Below, one piece after another: positions 10,592 through 18,178 of a DNA stretch of 35,402 nucleotides (positions are counted from its first letter, which is position 1; every line of letters begins with the position of its first letter). A program made the position numbers and the translations under genes. The stretch lies in NCBI GenBank assembly GCA_902802535.1, contig CADCML010000019.1, positions 1-35,402 of the forward strand. The letters run 5' to 3'. Under the pieces are notes generated by a model. It was given only the letters and a program-made list of their open reading frames with translations. It was not told where the DNA came from and ran no database searches. This DNA is from an uncultured Bacteroidia bacterium (GTDB lineage Bacteria; Bacteroidota; Bacteroidia; Bacteroidales; F082).

Positions 10592-10806
10592 TTATTTCGG
10601 CGAGATAAGTAACGGATCACGAACTACATTTTTAAACGGGACATATCTATTATTATTGAACATCGGAAGAAACGGAAGAGACGAAAAATGTATTTCCGAG
10701 TTTTCTGGGTTTTTCGATGTTGATAATATTTAAACTCAATTTGCTCAAGTGTTTACAAAAAAACACTCCTTTACGACAATCCAAAAGGATTATCAATTTT
10801 TGCAAA

Positions 10807-12477
10807 TCATTTCACCACCACCTTCGTTGCCATTTCGCCGACTTTCACTACATAAAGGCCTGATTTGAGGCAAAACTCGCTATGCAAAACCTGCCTCTTT
10901 TGTGCCACAGCACGACCGAGCATATCGTAGACCACAATATCAGCAGGCTCATCACATTCGACGGCCAAACCGCCTTCGATGTTGAAAACACGAGCGGGGG
11001 AACTGGATGCTTCGGGAAGGTTTTCATAATGCTTGGAATAATACAATGCCACATCTGCATTAACAGGCGAGATGATGTCGGGCAAATTGGGGTCGCTGAA
11101 CCTCCAAACCCCTGATTCCCATTTGTGATGAATCGGGAAATGGTCGTTTTTCCAATAATAAGGTTCGCCGTCGAGTACCATACGGAATTCGTGGTCGGTC
11201 ATAAAACCAATGAAATCGTTCCAAGCCCTTTCCAGCCCTAATATGTTGTCAGACGGTGTGTTGTAGTCAAAACCCTGTCTGAAATAGAAATCCAAATAGT
11301 TCTGAAAATAATAGTCCTGATAAACTTCCCATTCTGAAACCAAGTTTCCTTGGTCGTCAAACTCATATTCCACTCGGGAATCGCCCAACAACGCCCCATC
11401 GATCATACTGTATCTTTTGCAGCGCTTCATAGCAACGCGGCCTTGTTCGTCATAAGTGTTTTCGTACCTGAAGCGAGGCTGTTGTCCACTCGCCCAATTG
11501 TCGTAACAGGTTTCTGCAACGATGCGATCTTGCTCATCGCGCTCGTATTCGTATAGCACGGGATGGTCTATCGCCCCATTGTGATGGGTGAAGTTCTCCA
11601 ATTTCCAGATGAGGCTATCGTTTTCATTATAAGCAAATTCGATGGTATCTTGCTCCCAGATGAAATCAGGAAGTGTGGTTTGGCAGAAGTAATACCAAAT
11701 CGGGTTGTTACGCTCATCATAAATATACTTTGTCTCCTTTTCTATGTTGTTGCTTGAAATGTAATATTCTCTCAACAGGAAGCCGTCTTCGTTGTACTCG
11801 TATTCGGTGGTGGTACCTTCAGAATCCCATGCGCCCGTGTTGGCATTCCAAAGGAAGTATTCTTTGAAAACCAGTTGATGCAGATTGTTGTAAGTGTAAA
11901 CCATTTTGCTATAAGGCTTCCATTCGTTGCCATCGGGAAGATAATCAATTTGTTGCAGGCAGTTGCCCAAATCGTCATATTCCCAAGTGAGGCGGTTGTA
12001 TGGTTCCCAAAGCGTGTCGGCAGAGTGTGCGTCGTAAATCCTTCGTTCCGTGCAGTTCCCGTTTTCGTAGGTGTAATCCCTTTTTTCGTAGTTGGAAAAG
12101 TAACTGCTATATGAATAGTTCCTAAGGAAAACGCACTCTCCCATAGCATTGAAAGTGCTGTCTGTTTTTCGGTCGACAATCCATCCGTTCTCCCAAATGA
12201 AATGGGTGTATGAAAGGCAGCGTCCGTAGTCGTCATAGGTGTAGTTCTGCTTTTCGTAATAATGCAAGTTGGTGGAGTATTCATCCACTTTCGAGAAAAT
12301 GACTTGGTTCAGGCGTTTGTTGCCGTCGTAACCATAGTTGAATTTGGCTCTTACAAAACCACCGTCAATATCAGTAATGACAAGGCTGTCCAAGGCTTCT
12401 GTAAGTTCGGCTGTTTGTTGCGCCATCAATGTGATTGTCGCAAAAGCCATAATGAAAACAAAGATGATTTTCTTCAT
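10807..12477 (-). CDS. Secreted protein with YD/RHS-like tyrosine repeats and a T9SS C-terminal sorting signal
   Basis: 556 residues from the ATG at 12477 (signal peptide M-K-K-I-I-F-V-F-I-M... cleaved near LMAQ). The body is made of irregular repeats of the YD type: NYTYDDYGRCLSYTHF, DYTYENGNCTERRIY, TWEYDDLGNCLQQI, VYTYNNLHQLVFKEY, TEYEYNEDGFLLREYY, KYIYDERNNPIWYY, RYENTYDEQGRVAMK, EYEFDDQGNLVSEWE. The last ~70 residues have the type A sorting-domain pattern (VVYDMLGRAV ... GLYVVKVGEMATKVVVK), so the protein should be exported by the type IX system. Its function is unknown. The repeats resemble beta-shell YD proteins, but no toxin domain is present. Confidence 0.82.
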   Translation of the reverse strand: MKKIIFVFIMAFATITLMAQQTAELTEALDSLVITDIDGGFVRAKFNYGYDGNKRLNQVIFSKVDEYSTNLHYYEKQNYTYDDYGRCLSYTHFIWENGWIVDRKTDSTFNAMGECVFLRNYSYSSYFSNYEKRDYTYENGNCTERRIYDAHSADTLWEPYNRLTWEYDDLGNCLQQIDYLPDGNEWKPYSKMVYTYNNLHQLVFKEYFLWNANTGAWDSEGTTTEYEYNEDGFLLREYYISSNNIEKETKYIYDERNNPIWYYFCQTTLPDFIWEQDTIEFAYNENDSLIWKLENFTHHNGAIDHPVLYEYERDEQDRIVAETCYDNWASGQQPRFRYENTYDEQGRVAMKRCKRYSMIDGALLGDSRVEYEFDDQGNLVSEWEVYQDYYFQNYLDFYFRQGFDYNTPSDNILGLERAWNDFIGFMTDHEFRMVLDGEPYYWKNDHFPIHHKWESGVWRFSDPNLPDIISPVNADVALYYSKHYENLPEASSSPARVFNIEGGLAVECDEPADIVVYDMLGRAVAQKRQVLHSEFCLKSGLYVVKVGEMATKVVVK

Positions 12478-12507
12478 AATTGATGGTTGTTTTAGGTGAT
12501 TAGGCGG

Positions 12508-12515
12508 CAAAGATA
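12508..12515 (-). promoter_or_regulatory. -7 box for the T9SS cargo gene
   Basis: TATCTTTG on the minus strand, 30 bp before the ATG at 12477. A TTG at 12534-12532 lies 16 bp upstream, slightly closer than usual. Confidence 0.55.
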
Positions 12516-12580
12516 GGTAATAAAATGTGTTCAACCGCCTGAAAATCATAAAAACCAATAATCAATTGTCCATTTTTTGC

Positions 12581-12605
12581 TAATTTTGCGCCGATAAACT
12601 ATCGG
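12581..12605 (+). promoter_or_regulatory. -7 box followed by a hairpin before the DUF2442 gene
   Basis: TAATTTTG (12581-12588) fits TAnnTTTG. It is followed at once by CCGATA-AAC-TATCGG (12591-12605), a perfect 6-bp stem with a 3-nt loop ending 4 bp before the ATG at 12610. The hairpin would cover the ribosome entry region of the mRNA. Confidence 0.5.
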
Positions 12606-12609
12606 AACT

Positions 12610-12891
12610 ATGCCAGAGATTAGTCGTTTTTACACCGTTATGATACCGAGAATCAAACAATTTGAACTCAACGACAATTGGAAGTTGATGGTGACTTTCG
12701 ATGACGGTTTCCGCGTGTGTTACGATGTGAAAGACGACATTGACACACTTGATGACTTCAAGTCTTTGACGACAGAATTTGGCCTTTGGCCGATGGCACA
12801 ATTGGACACAAGTCGTACTTGCATCTTTTGGAATGACCGTATCGACTTGGCAAGCGACACAATATATGAATATGGTGTACCGCTTAGTTAG
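12610..12891 (+). CDS. DUF2442 protein, apparently fused to the first residues of a lost DUF4160 protein
   Basis: 93 residues. Residues 11-93, from an internal ATG at 12640 (MIPRIKQFEL...), fit DUF2442: a small protein beginning with IKQFELNDNWKLMVTFDDG and ending with the CIFWNDRIDLASDTIYEYG motif. Residues 1-8 (MPEISRFY) are what I recognise as the start of Bacteroidales DUF4160 proteins, which are usually encoded just upstream of DUF2442. The simplest reading is an in-frame deletion that joined the DUF4160 start codon region to DUF2442. DUF4160/DUF2442 pairs are small two-gene modules of unproven function. If the first ATG is silent, the native DUF2442 would still start at 12640. Confidence 0.75.
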   Translation: MPEISRFYTVMIPRIKQFELNDNWKLMVTFDDGFRVCYDVKDDIDTLDDFKSLTTEFGLWPMAQLDTSRTCIFWNDRIDLASDTIYEYGVPLS

Positions 12892-12917
12892 AAATCATTG
12901 TAAATCAGAAACAAATA

Positions 12918-12950
12918 TTAAATCTTGAAATGTTAAATCTTTAAATCTCG
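12918..12950. repeat. AAATCT-unit repeat upstream of aspS
   Basis: Three AAATCT units in 33 bp just before the aspS start. The same unit occurs four times in inverted orientation at 23537-23570, before the dhs-like gene. In both places it forms the 5' spacer of a gene. Confidence 0.5.
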
Positions 12951-12955
12951 AAAAT

Positions 12956-14710
12956 ATGTACAGAACGCATACTTGTGGCGAACTTCGTCTTGCCGATGCT
13001 GGCAAGGAAGTGACATTGGCCGGCTGGGTGCAGCGCACCCGCGACAAAGGCTCCCTCGTTTGGATTGACCTCCGCGACCGTTACGGCATCACCCAACTCT
13101 TCTTGGATGGCAGCAGCGACCCGAAACTCCTCGAACAAGCCCGCTCCTTCGGGCGCGAGTTCGTGATTCAGGCCAAAGGCACTGTCATCGAGCGCGAGTC
13201 GAAAAATCCGAACATGCCGACGGGCGACATCGAACTGAAAGTGAGTGCTTTCCAATTGCTCAACAGCAGCAAGACCCCGCCCTTCACCATTGAGGACGTC
13301 AGCGACGGCGGCGACGACCTCCGCATGAAATACCGTTATTTGGACATCCGCCGCAACCCCGTGCGCCAAAACCTTGAATTGCGCCATCGTATGGCGATGC
13401 TGGTGCGCAACTATTTGAGCAACCTCAATTTCCTTGAAATCGAGACCCCGATGCTCATCAAGAGCACGCCCGAAGGTGCCCGCGACTTCGTGGTGCCAAG
13501 CCGTATGAATCCGGGCGAGTTTTACGCCCTGCCGCAAAGCCCGCAGCAATACAAGCAACTGCTGATGGTGGCCGGTATGGATCGCTACTTCCAAATCGTG
13601 CGTTGCTTCCGCGATGAGGACCTTCGCGCCGACCGTCAGCCGGAGTTCACCCAAATCGACTGCGAGATGTCGTTTGTGGAACAAGAGGACGTTTTGAACA
13701 CTTTTGAGGGCTTGGCCAAGCACCTTTTCAAGGAGATGAAAGGCCTCGAGTTCGACCAATTCCCGCGTATGACCTGGCACGACGCGATGAAATACTACGG
13801 TTCCGACAAGCCCGACATCCGTTTTGGGATGAAGTTCGTGGAACTCAACGATGTGGTGAAAGGCAAGGGCTTCGGCCTCTTCGACAATGCTGAATTGGTT
13901 GTCGGTATCAATGCCGAAGGCTGCTCGGAATACACTCGCAAGCAACTTGATGCCCTCACCGAGTTTGTGAAGCGTCCGCAAGTGGGCGCTGGCGGCATGG
14001 TGTATATCAAGTACAACACCGATGGCACGTTCAAGTCATCTGTCGATAAGTTCTACACGCCTGAAGACTTGAAGGTCATTGCCGACAAGTTCGGTGCCAA
14101 GCCCGGTGACCTGATGCTCATCCTTTGCGGCGAGGCCATGAAGACCCGTACACAACTCAACGCTTTGCGTCTCGAGATGGGCAACCAACTGGGCCTGCGC
14201 AAACCTGATGAATACGCACCCTTGTGGGTCATCGATTTCCCGTTGTTGGAATGGGACGAGGAGACGCAACGTTACTACGCCATGCACCATCCCTTCACCG
14301 CCCCGAAACCCGAAGACGAGGCCTTGTTGGACGATCCGACGAAGTGGGGCGACATCCGCGCCAATGCATACGACATTGTGATGAACGGTGTGGAGGTCGG
14401 TGGTGGTTCCATTCGTATCCACGACCGCACCTTGCAGAACAAGATGTTCCATACGCTCGGCTTCACCGACGAGAAGGCACAGGAGCAGTTCGGCTTCCTG
14501 ATGGGTGCCTTCGAGTATGGTGCTCCGCCTCACGCCGGTTTGGCCTTCGGCTTCGACCGTCTCTGCTCGCTTTTCGGTGGTGCCGACAGCATCCGCGACT
14601 TCATCGCCTTCCCGAAGAACAACGCTGGCCGCGACGTGATGAGCGGCTCGCCCGCCCCGATTGCTCAGGAGCAGTTGGATGAGTTGCAGATTGCATTAAA
14701 CCTTAAATAA
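12956..14710 (+). CDS. aspS: Aspartyl-tRNA synthetase, bacterial type
   Basis: 584 residues, normal for bacterial AspRS. N-terminal OB-fold anticodon-binding domain ([31 protein letters not shown]). Class II catalytic core: [24 protein letters not shown], motif 2 [20 protein letters not shown], and motif 3 [15 protein letters not shown] near the end. A GAD insertion domain lies between, about residues 280-420. It charges tRNA-Asp in the cytoplasm. The frame is open immediately from ATG 12956, and the upstream spacer is made of AAATCT units. No partner gene for a nondiscriminating pathway (gatCAB) is in the window, so tRNA specificity cannot be judged. Confidence 0.98.
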   Translation: MYRTHTCGELRLADAGKEVTLAGWVQRTRDKGSLVWIDLRDRYGITQLFLDGSSDPKLLEQARSFGREFVIQAKGTVIERESKNPNMPTGDIELKVSAFQLLNSSKTPPFTIEDVSDGGDDLRMKYRYLDIRRNPVRQNLELRHRMAMLVRNYLSNLNFLEIETPMLIKSTPEGARDFVVPSRMNPGEFYALPQSPQQYKQLLMVAGMDRYFQIVRCFRDEDLRADRQPEFTQIDCEMSFVEQEDVLNTFEGLAKHLFKEMKGLEFDQFPRMTWHDAMKYYGSDKPDIRFGMKFVELNDVVKGKGFGLFDNAELVVGINAEGCSEYTRKQLDALTEFVKRPQVGAGGMVYIKYNTDGTFKSSVDKFYTPEDLKVIADKFGAKPGDLMLILCGEAMKTRTQLNALRLEMGNQLGLRKPDEYAPLWVIDFPLLEWDEETQRYYAMHHPFTAPKPEDEALLDDPTKWGDIRANAYDIVMNGVEVGGGSIRIHDRTLQNKMFHTLGFTDEKAQEQFGFLMGAFEYGAPPHAGLAFGFDRLCSLFGGADSIRDFIAFPKNNAGRDVMSGSPAPIAQEQLDELQIALNLK

Positions 14711-14720
14711 AAGATAGTAG

Positions 14721-14741
14721 GGCTGTCATAATATGGCAGCC
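14721..14741 (+). terminator. Hairpin after aspS
   Basis: GGCTGTCATA and TATGGCAGCC pair with a single T-G wobble, 10 bp after the aspS stop. Followed by CTTACTTTAG, which is only weakly U-rich, so termination is probable but not certain. Confidence 0.45.
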
Positions 14742-14762
14742 TTACTTTAGCAAAAAAAGAAA

Positions 14763-15338
14763 ATGAAACAATTGTTTGTCATAATAATGGTGATGATTTG
14801 CCCTCTGTTCTTGTATGCACAGGAAAAGGAGGGAATATATAAATTCATTGATTATCCGATTTCCCCGATAACAGTGGAAACTTATAATAATAGGGTATTC
14901 TCTCATATGGATACTTTTGTGAGAGCGGTACTAATGAAGGATGAAGAACAGTATTATTATGTTCTAAGAGTTGTTTCAAATGATGCACAGCATTTAGTAG
15001 AATCCACTTTTGTAACTATGATTTCATACGAAAATCTTGTAAAAATCAATAAAGCATTGAAAATCTTGCTTTCTGAAGAAGAGAAAGACTGGAAATCAGG
15101 GGAAGCATTTGTGGAAAACAAGTATGTTACAGATAATGGTTTCAAAATTGGATATATTGTTGAGAATGGAAGGTTGGAATGGTTTGTTGAGTCTGAATAT
15201 TATGGTACTATAAATGGCTTGACTTTAAGGGATCGTGTTGATGAAGGTAAGGCATTTATTATTAATAACGGGACCATTTTAGAAACAACTTTTGGCAAAG
15301 CTCAGGCAAAAATTGAATCACTTATGCAATCAGAGTAA
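14763..15338 (+). CDS. Secreted hypothetical protein
   Basis: 191 residues with a Sec signal peptide (MKQLFVIIMVMICPLFLYAQ) and no lipobox Cys, so it is periplasmic or exported. The mature part is acidic with alternating beta and helix patterns: YKFIDYPISPITVETYNNR, LVKINKALKILLSEEEKDW, GFKIGYIVENGRLEWFVES. I do not recognise a family. Its base composition is clearly AT-richer than aspS and pfk on either side, and it begins an AT-rich islet that also holds the toxin-antitoxin pair. It is probably accessory. Confidence 0.7.
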   Translation: MKQLFVIIMVMICPLFLYAQEKEGIYKFIDYPISPITVETYNNRVFSHMDTFVRAVLMKDEEQYYYVLRVVSNDAQHLVESTFVTMISYENLVKINKALKILLSEEEKDWKSGEAFVENKYVTDNGFKIGYIVENGRLEWFVESEYYGTINGLTLRDRVDEGKAFIINNGTILETTFGKAQAKIESLMQSE

Positions 15339-15395
15339 CGAGTCTTGGTGGATTTGAAAAACTTGTCTAGTTTTTTATGTTTGGGAAATAATTAG

Positions 15396-15403
15396 TACTT
15401 TTG
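15396..15403 (+). promoter_or_regulatory. -7 box for the toxin-antitoxin operon
   Basis: TACTTTTG fits TAnnTTTG and is 25 bp before the antitoxin ATG. No good -33 element is seen at the usual distance. Confidence 0.55.
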
Positions 15404-15428
15404 CGAAATCAATAATAGTTATTCGATT

Positions 15429-15638
15429 ATGGAAACAATGACCATACAATTTGATAAGCAAAACGAAGCGTTGCAGCAACTAATGCAACTATTTGTTACT
15501 TTGGGGGGACATATTCTTGAACAAAAAGCTGAAACAGAAGAATACGATCCAGAAATTGTGGCCAAGGTAAAACGAGGTCGCGAGGACTTTTTGAAAGGAA
15601 ATTGCGTAACTATCAAGGCCGAGGAGATATGGAACTAA
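15429..15638 (+). CDS. Putative antitoxin of a YoeB-type module
   Basis: 69 residues, acidic, with an N-terminal helix rich in Gln and Leu (FDKQNEALQQLMQLFVTLGG) and a C-terminal tail YDPEIVAKVKRGREDF...VTIKAEEIW. The tail pattern (YDPE.VAK..R ending in an IW) is common in small Bacteroidota antitoxins linked to Txe/YoeB toxins. It lacks the classical YefM/Phd N-terminus. It overlaps the toxin gene by 10 bp, so translation is coupled. The role as antitoxin is inferred mainly from this context. An in-frame ATG at 15438 is an alternative start. Confidence 0.7.
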   Translation: METMTIQFDKQNEALQQLMQLFVTLGGHILEQKAETEEYDPEIVAKVKRGREDFLKGNCVTIKAEEIWN

Positions 15639-15898
15639 AATTCACTCCTGATGCAAAGAAAGACCTTGAATGGTGGAAGCAACATGGTGACACAGCCTCG
15701 AAACGAAAGATTCAGCAGTTGTTGACCGAAATGGAGGAACATCCGCGCACCGGTACAGGCAAGCCTGAATTATTATCAGGTGATTTGAGCGGTGTATGGT
15801 CAAGACGTATAAATCAAGAACATCGCATTCTTTATGAAATCCATGATAAGGTTCTTGTTGTGTTGGTGCTTTCAATGAAGTATCACTACAAGAAATGA
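15629..15898 (+). CDS. Txe/YoeB family mRNA interferase toxin
   Basis: 89 residues from ATG 15629 inside the end of the antitoxin gene. The RelE-fold YoeB signature is complete: GKPELLSGDLSGVWSRRI, NQEHRILYEI and the terminal KYHY. Compared with E. coli YoeB (E46, R65, H83, Y84), the catalytic set is E47, R66, H86, Y87. So it should be an active ribosome-dependent RNase that cleaves mRNA when its antitoxin is lost. Codon use is AT-rich like its antitoxin. The pair sits between housekeeping genes as a typical small accessory cassette. Confidence 0.92.
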   Translation: MELKFTPDAKKDLEWWKQHGDTASKRKIQQLLTEMEEHPRTGTGKPELLSGDLSGVWSRRINQEHRILYEIHDKVLVVLVLSMKYHYKK

Positions 15899-15946
15899 TA
15901 GATTATTTATAAAATGAATTGATAAACAAATAATTAAATTAAAACA

Positions 15947-16399
15947 ATGAAAAATTTAAAAACCTACCTAATCATCCTATTGAGCATCATGACTTTAAGC
16001 TCTTGCTCAACAGACAAAACCATGATTGCCAAAGGCGTGAACCTCAACAAGTACCAGTACGCCTCATTGACCCAAACCAGGAACTCTGTCGGTACGGTGA
16101 CCGACATCGAAATTGAGCCTGGTATCTACGATGCCATTGAATCCACACGCCTCTCAATGATAGGCGCACAACGTATCAACGACCTTTCCTCCGACCAAAA
16201 AGAGAAACTCGTTTTGGCAAAGTATTCCGCCACTTCTTCACAGGAAGAATCCGTCCTTATGGTCAGTTTTGAGGACTATATGACGGGCAAGACCGTGGCC
16301 TCATGCCGTTCCTCAAACAGCGCAGGATGGACTCGCCAAAGAGATGTGGATAAAGCCATCAAAAAACTGGCCAAACGAATCCGTAGTGTTTGGAATTAA
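15947..16399 (+). CDS. Hypothetical lipoprotein
   Basis: 150 residues with a lipoprotein signal (...MTLSSC, Cys at residue 20). The mature part begins STDKTMIAKGVNLNKYQYASL and has a region resembling small envelope lipoproteins that bind or modulate envelope complexes (VLMVSFEDYMTGKTVASCRSS), ending with a basic helix DVDKAIKKLAKRIRSVW. No family recognised. It ends 21 bp before pfk and may be co-transcribed with it. Confidence 0.7.
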   Translation: MKNLKTYLIILLSIMTLSSCSTDKTMIAKGVNLNKYQYASLTQTRNSVGTVTDIEIEPGIYDAIESTRLSMIGAQRINDLSSDQKEKLVLAKYSATSSQEESVLMVSFEDYMTGKTVASCRSSNSAGWTRQRDVDKAIKKLAKRIRSVWN

Positions 16400-16420
16400 T
16401 AAATTGAAAATCATAAAAAT

Positions 16421-17515
16421 ATGAAAAGATTGCTCGTATTAACCGGTGGCGGCGACTGTCCAGGTCTGAATGCCGTAATCCGCGCCATCGTGAAAAGAGC
16501 CGCCCAAGAGGGAGACTGGGAGGTGATAGGCAGTATCCAAGCCTACAACGGCATCCTTTGGGAGCCAACTGAGATTGTCAGGCTGACACCTGAAATGGTA
16601 CGTGGCATCCACTTCCGTGGCGGCACCATCATAGAGACTACCAACAAGGGCGGCCCGTTCAACTGGCCGATCAAAAACGCCGATGGCACTTGGTCCACCG
16701 TCGACCGCTCGGACGAAATGCTCCGCAAGCTGCAATACATGGGCATCGACGCGGTCATCAGCATTGGCGGCGACGGTTCGCAACGCATCTCGCAGAAACT
16801 TTACGAAAAGGGTCTGAACATCATCGGCGTGCCCAAGACCATCGACAACGACCTTTCGATGACCGAATGCACCTTTGGATTCCAAACGGCAGTGCAAATC
16901 GCGACTGAGGCTGTCGATAAGCTCGTCACTACGGCGGCTTCGCACAACCGCGTTTTCGTCCTCGAAGTGATGGGCCGCGATGCTGGCTGGATCGCCTTGC
17001 ATTCAGCTATAGCCGGAGGTGCCGAGGTTTGCCTCTTGCCCGAATTCCCCTACGACATCAATGTGGTGAAGGCTCGTTTGGAGCAGCGTTTCAACCACGA
17101 TCGTGGCTTTGCCGTGGTGGTGGCATCGGAAGGCGCTCGCCCGAAAGACGGCCAGCAGGTGTTTGAAATCAGCAAGGAGGTGGGCTACGAAAACAAGAAA
17201 TTGGGTGGCATCGGTCGCCGTTTCATCGAGGAGATGAAGGCGGCGGGCTTCACCCACGACATGCGCGAAACCACCCTTGGCCACTTGCAGCGCGGCGGCG
17301 TGCCGATTGCCTACGACCGTGTGCTTTCTGCCGAATTTGGCGTGAAGGCTTTCGAGATGGTCCTTAACGGGCAGTTCGGCCAGATGGTGGCCTACCATCA
17401 CCCGAATCTGTTAGCCGTGCCGCTCAAGGAGGCCGTCTCCAAGCCCAACCTGGTCACGATTGACAGCGACTTGGTTCGCACGGCTCAGGGACTGAATATC
17501 TCTTTGGGAATCTGA
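16421..17515 (+). CDS. pfkA: 6-phosphofructokinase (group III-like, G/K signature)
   Basis: 364 residues. Family motifs: GGGDCPGLNAVIRAIV at the N-terminus, SIGGDGSQ (116-121), PKTIDNDL (138-145) with catalytic Asp142, and MGRDAGWIAL. By alignment with E. coli PfkA numbering, the residue at position 104 is Gly (G119 here) and at 124 is Lys (K139 here). Gly at 104 predicts ATP as phosphoryl donor. Lys at 124 is otherwise typical of the pyrophosphate enzymes; the G/K combination is known from group III (actinobacterial type) PFKs. So an ATP-dependent enzyme is most likely, but the donor should be called with care. It catalyses fructose 6-phosphate to fructose 1,6-bisphosphate in the cytoplasm. 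Confidence 0.95.
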   Translation: MKRLLVLTGGGDCPGLNAVIRAIVKRAAQEGDWEVIGSIQAYNGILWEPTEIVRLTPEMVRGIHFRGGTIIETTNKGGPFNWPIKNADGTWSTVDRSDEMLRKLQYMGIDAVISIGGDGSQRISQKLYEKGLNIIGVPKTIDNDLSMTECTFGFQTAVQIATEAVDKLVTTAASHNRVFVLEVMGRDAGWIALHSAIAGGAEVCLLPEFPYDINVVKARLEQRFNHDRGFAVVVASEGARPKDGQQVFEISKEVGYENKKLGGIGRRFIEEMKAAGFTHDMRETTLGHLQRGGVPIAYDRVLSAEFGVKAFEMVLNGQFGQMVAYHHPNLLAVPLKEAVSKPNLVTIDSDLVRTAQGLNISLGI

Positions 17516-17534
17516 CCTGTGGTTTGCTGCAACT

Positions 17535-18176
17535 ATGATGGACAATATGATGAAAAAGGCAGTGGTTTTTATTGCTTTGCTTTGCTTTTTTGCCGCTTGC
17601 AGGAAAACCGAAACCCCGCAAGGTGGCGAGTCCCATGTGCCTTATCAGCCCACTTACGAGGTCGGTGATTATTACCGCAACGACACCTTGGAAGGAATTG
17701 TATTTTGGATGTATGGAGCCCATAACGGCCTGATGGTCAGTCTCGACGAGACTTGTCTACCTTGGTGTCTGCCAGGTAATATCAACTGCGAAACGGGTGC
17801 CACCAACCCTTACGAAGGCTGGAACAACACCAACATCCTGATGGACGTTTATGACATGAGCCATTACCCGGCCATCCAATGGAGTTACCTCAAAAACACT
17901 TGGAATCTTGTGAATTATCCTCATCGGAAGATTGTCAACAAGCAATGGTATGTGCCTGCCACCACGGAGTTGCGTTATCTGCTGCAAAACCAAGCGGCTG
18001 TGAACGCCACGCTCGATTCGTTGGGCTACCCGACTTTGGAAGACAAAACCTATTGGTCAAGCACGGAATTGGGTACAAGAAGTGCTGCTGCCTTGCGAAT
18101 GCAAGACAGCAGCATTGTCGTTAGCGAATCCGTGAAAGACCAAGAGTTTTATGTGCGGGCGATTCGGAATTTTTGA
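17535..18176 (+). CDS. Lipoprotein with a DUF1566 (Lcl-type) C-terminal domain
   Basis: 213 residues; ATGs at 17535, 17547 and 17550 are all possible, and MKKAVVF at 17550 gives the neatest signal. Lipobox FAAC. The mature domain has the Fibrobacter-paralogue / DUF1566 layout: a VGDYYRNDTLEGIVFWM strand, WNNTNILMD, then NKQWYVPATTELRYLLQNQ, YWSSTE, and the ending YVRAIRNF. This domain is common in secreted or surface proteins of Bacteroidota, with no known enzyme activity. It follows pfk by 19 bp and is convergent with the DUF1846 gene, the two stops only 2 bp apart. Confidence 0.8.
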   Translation: MMDNMMKKAVVFIALLCFFAACRKTETPQGGESHVPYQPTYEVGDYYRNDTLEGIVFWMYGAHNGLMVSLDETCLPWCLPGNINCETGATNPYEGWNNTNILMDVYDMSHYPAIQWSYLKNTWNLVNYPHRKIVNKQWYVPATTELRYLLQNQAAVNATLDSLGYPTLEDKTYWSSTELGTRSAAALRMQDSSIVVSESVKDQEFYVRAIRNF

Positions 18177-18178
18177 AT

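Noticed and set aside
10807-12477. RHS-type polymorphic toxin
   Set aside because: No RHS core or variable toxin domain at the C-terminus; it ends in a sorting domain and no immunity gene follows.
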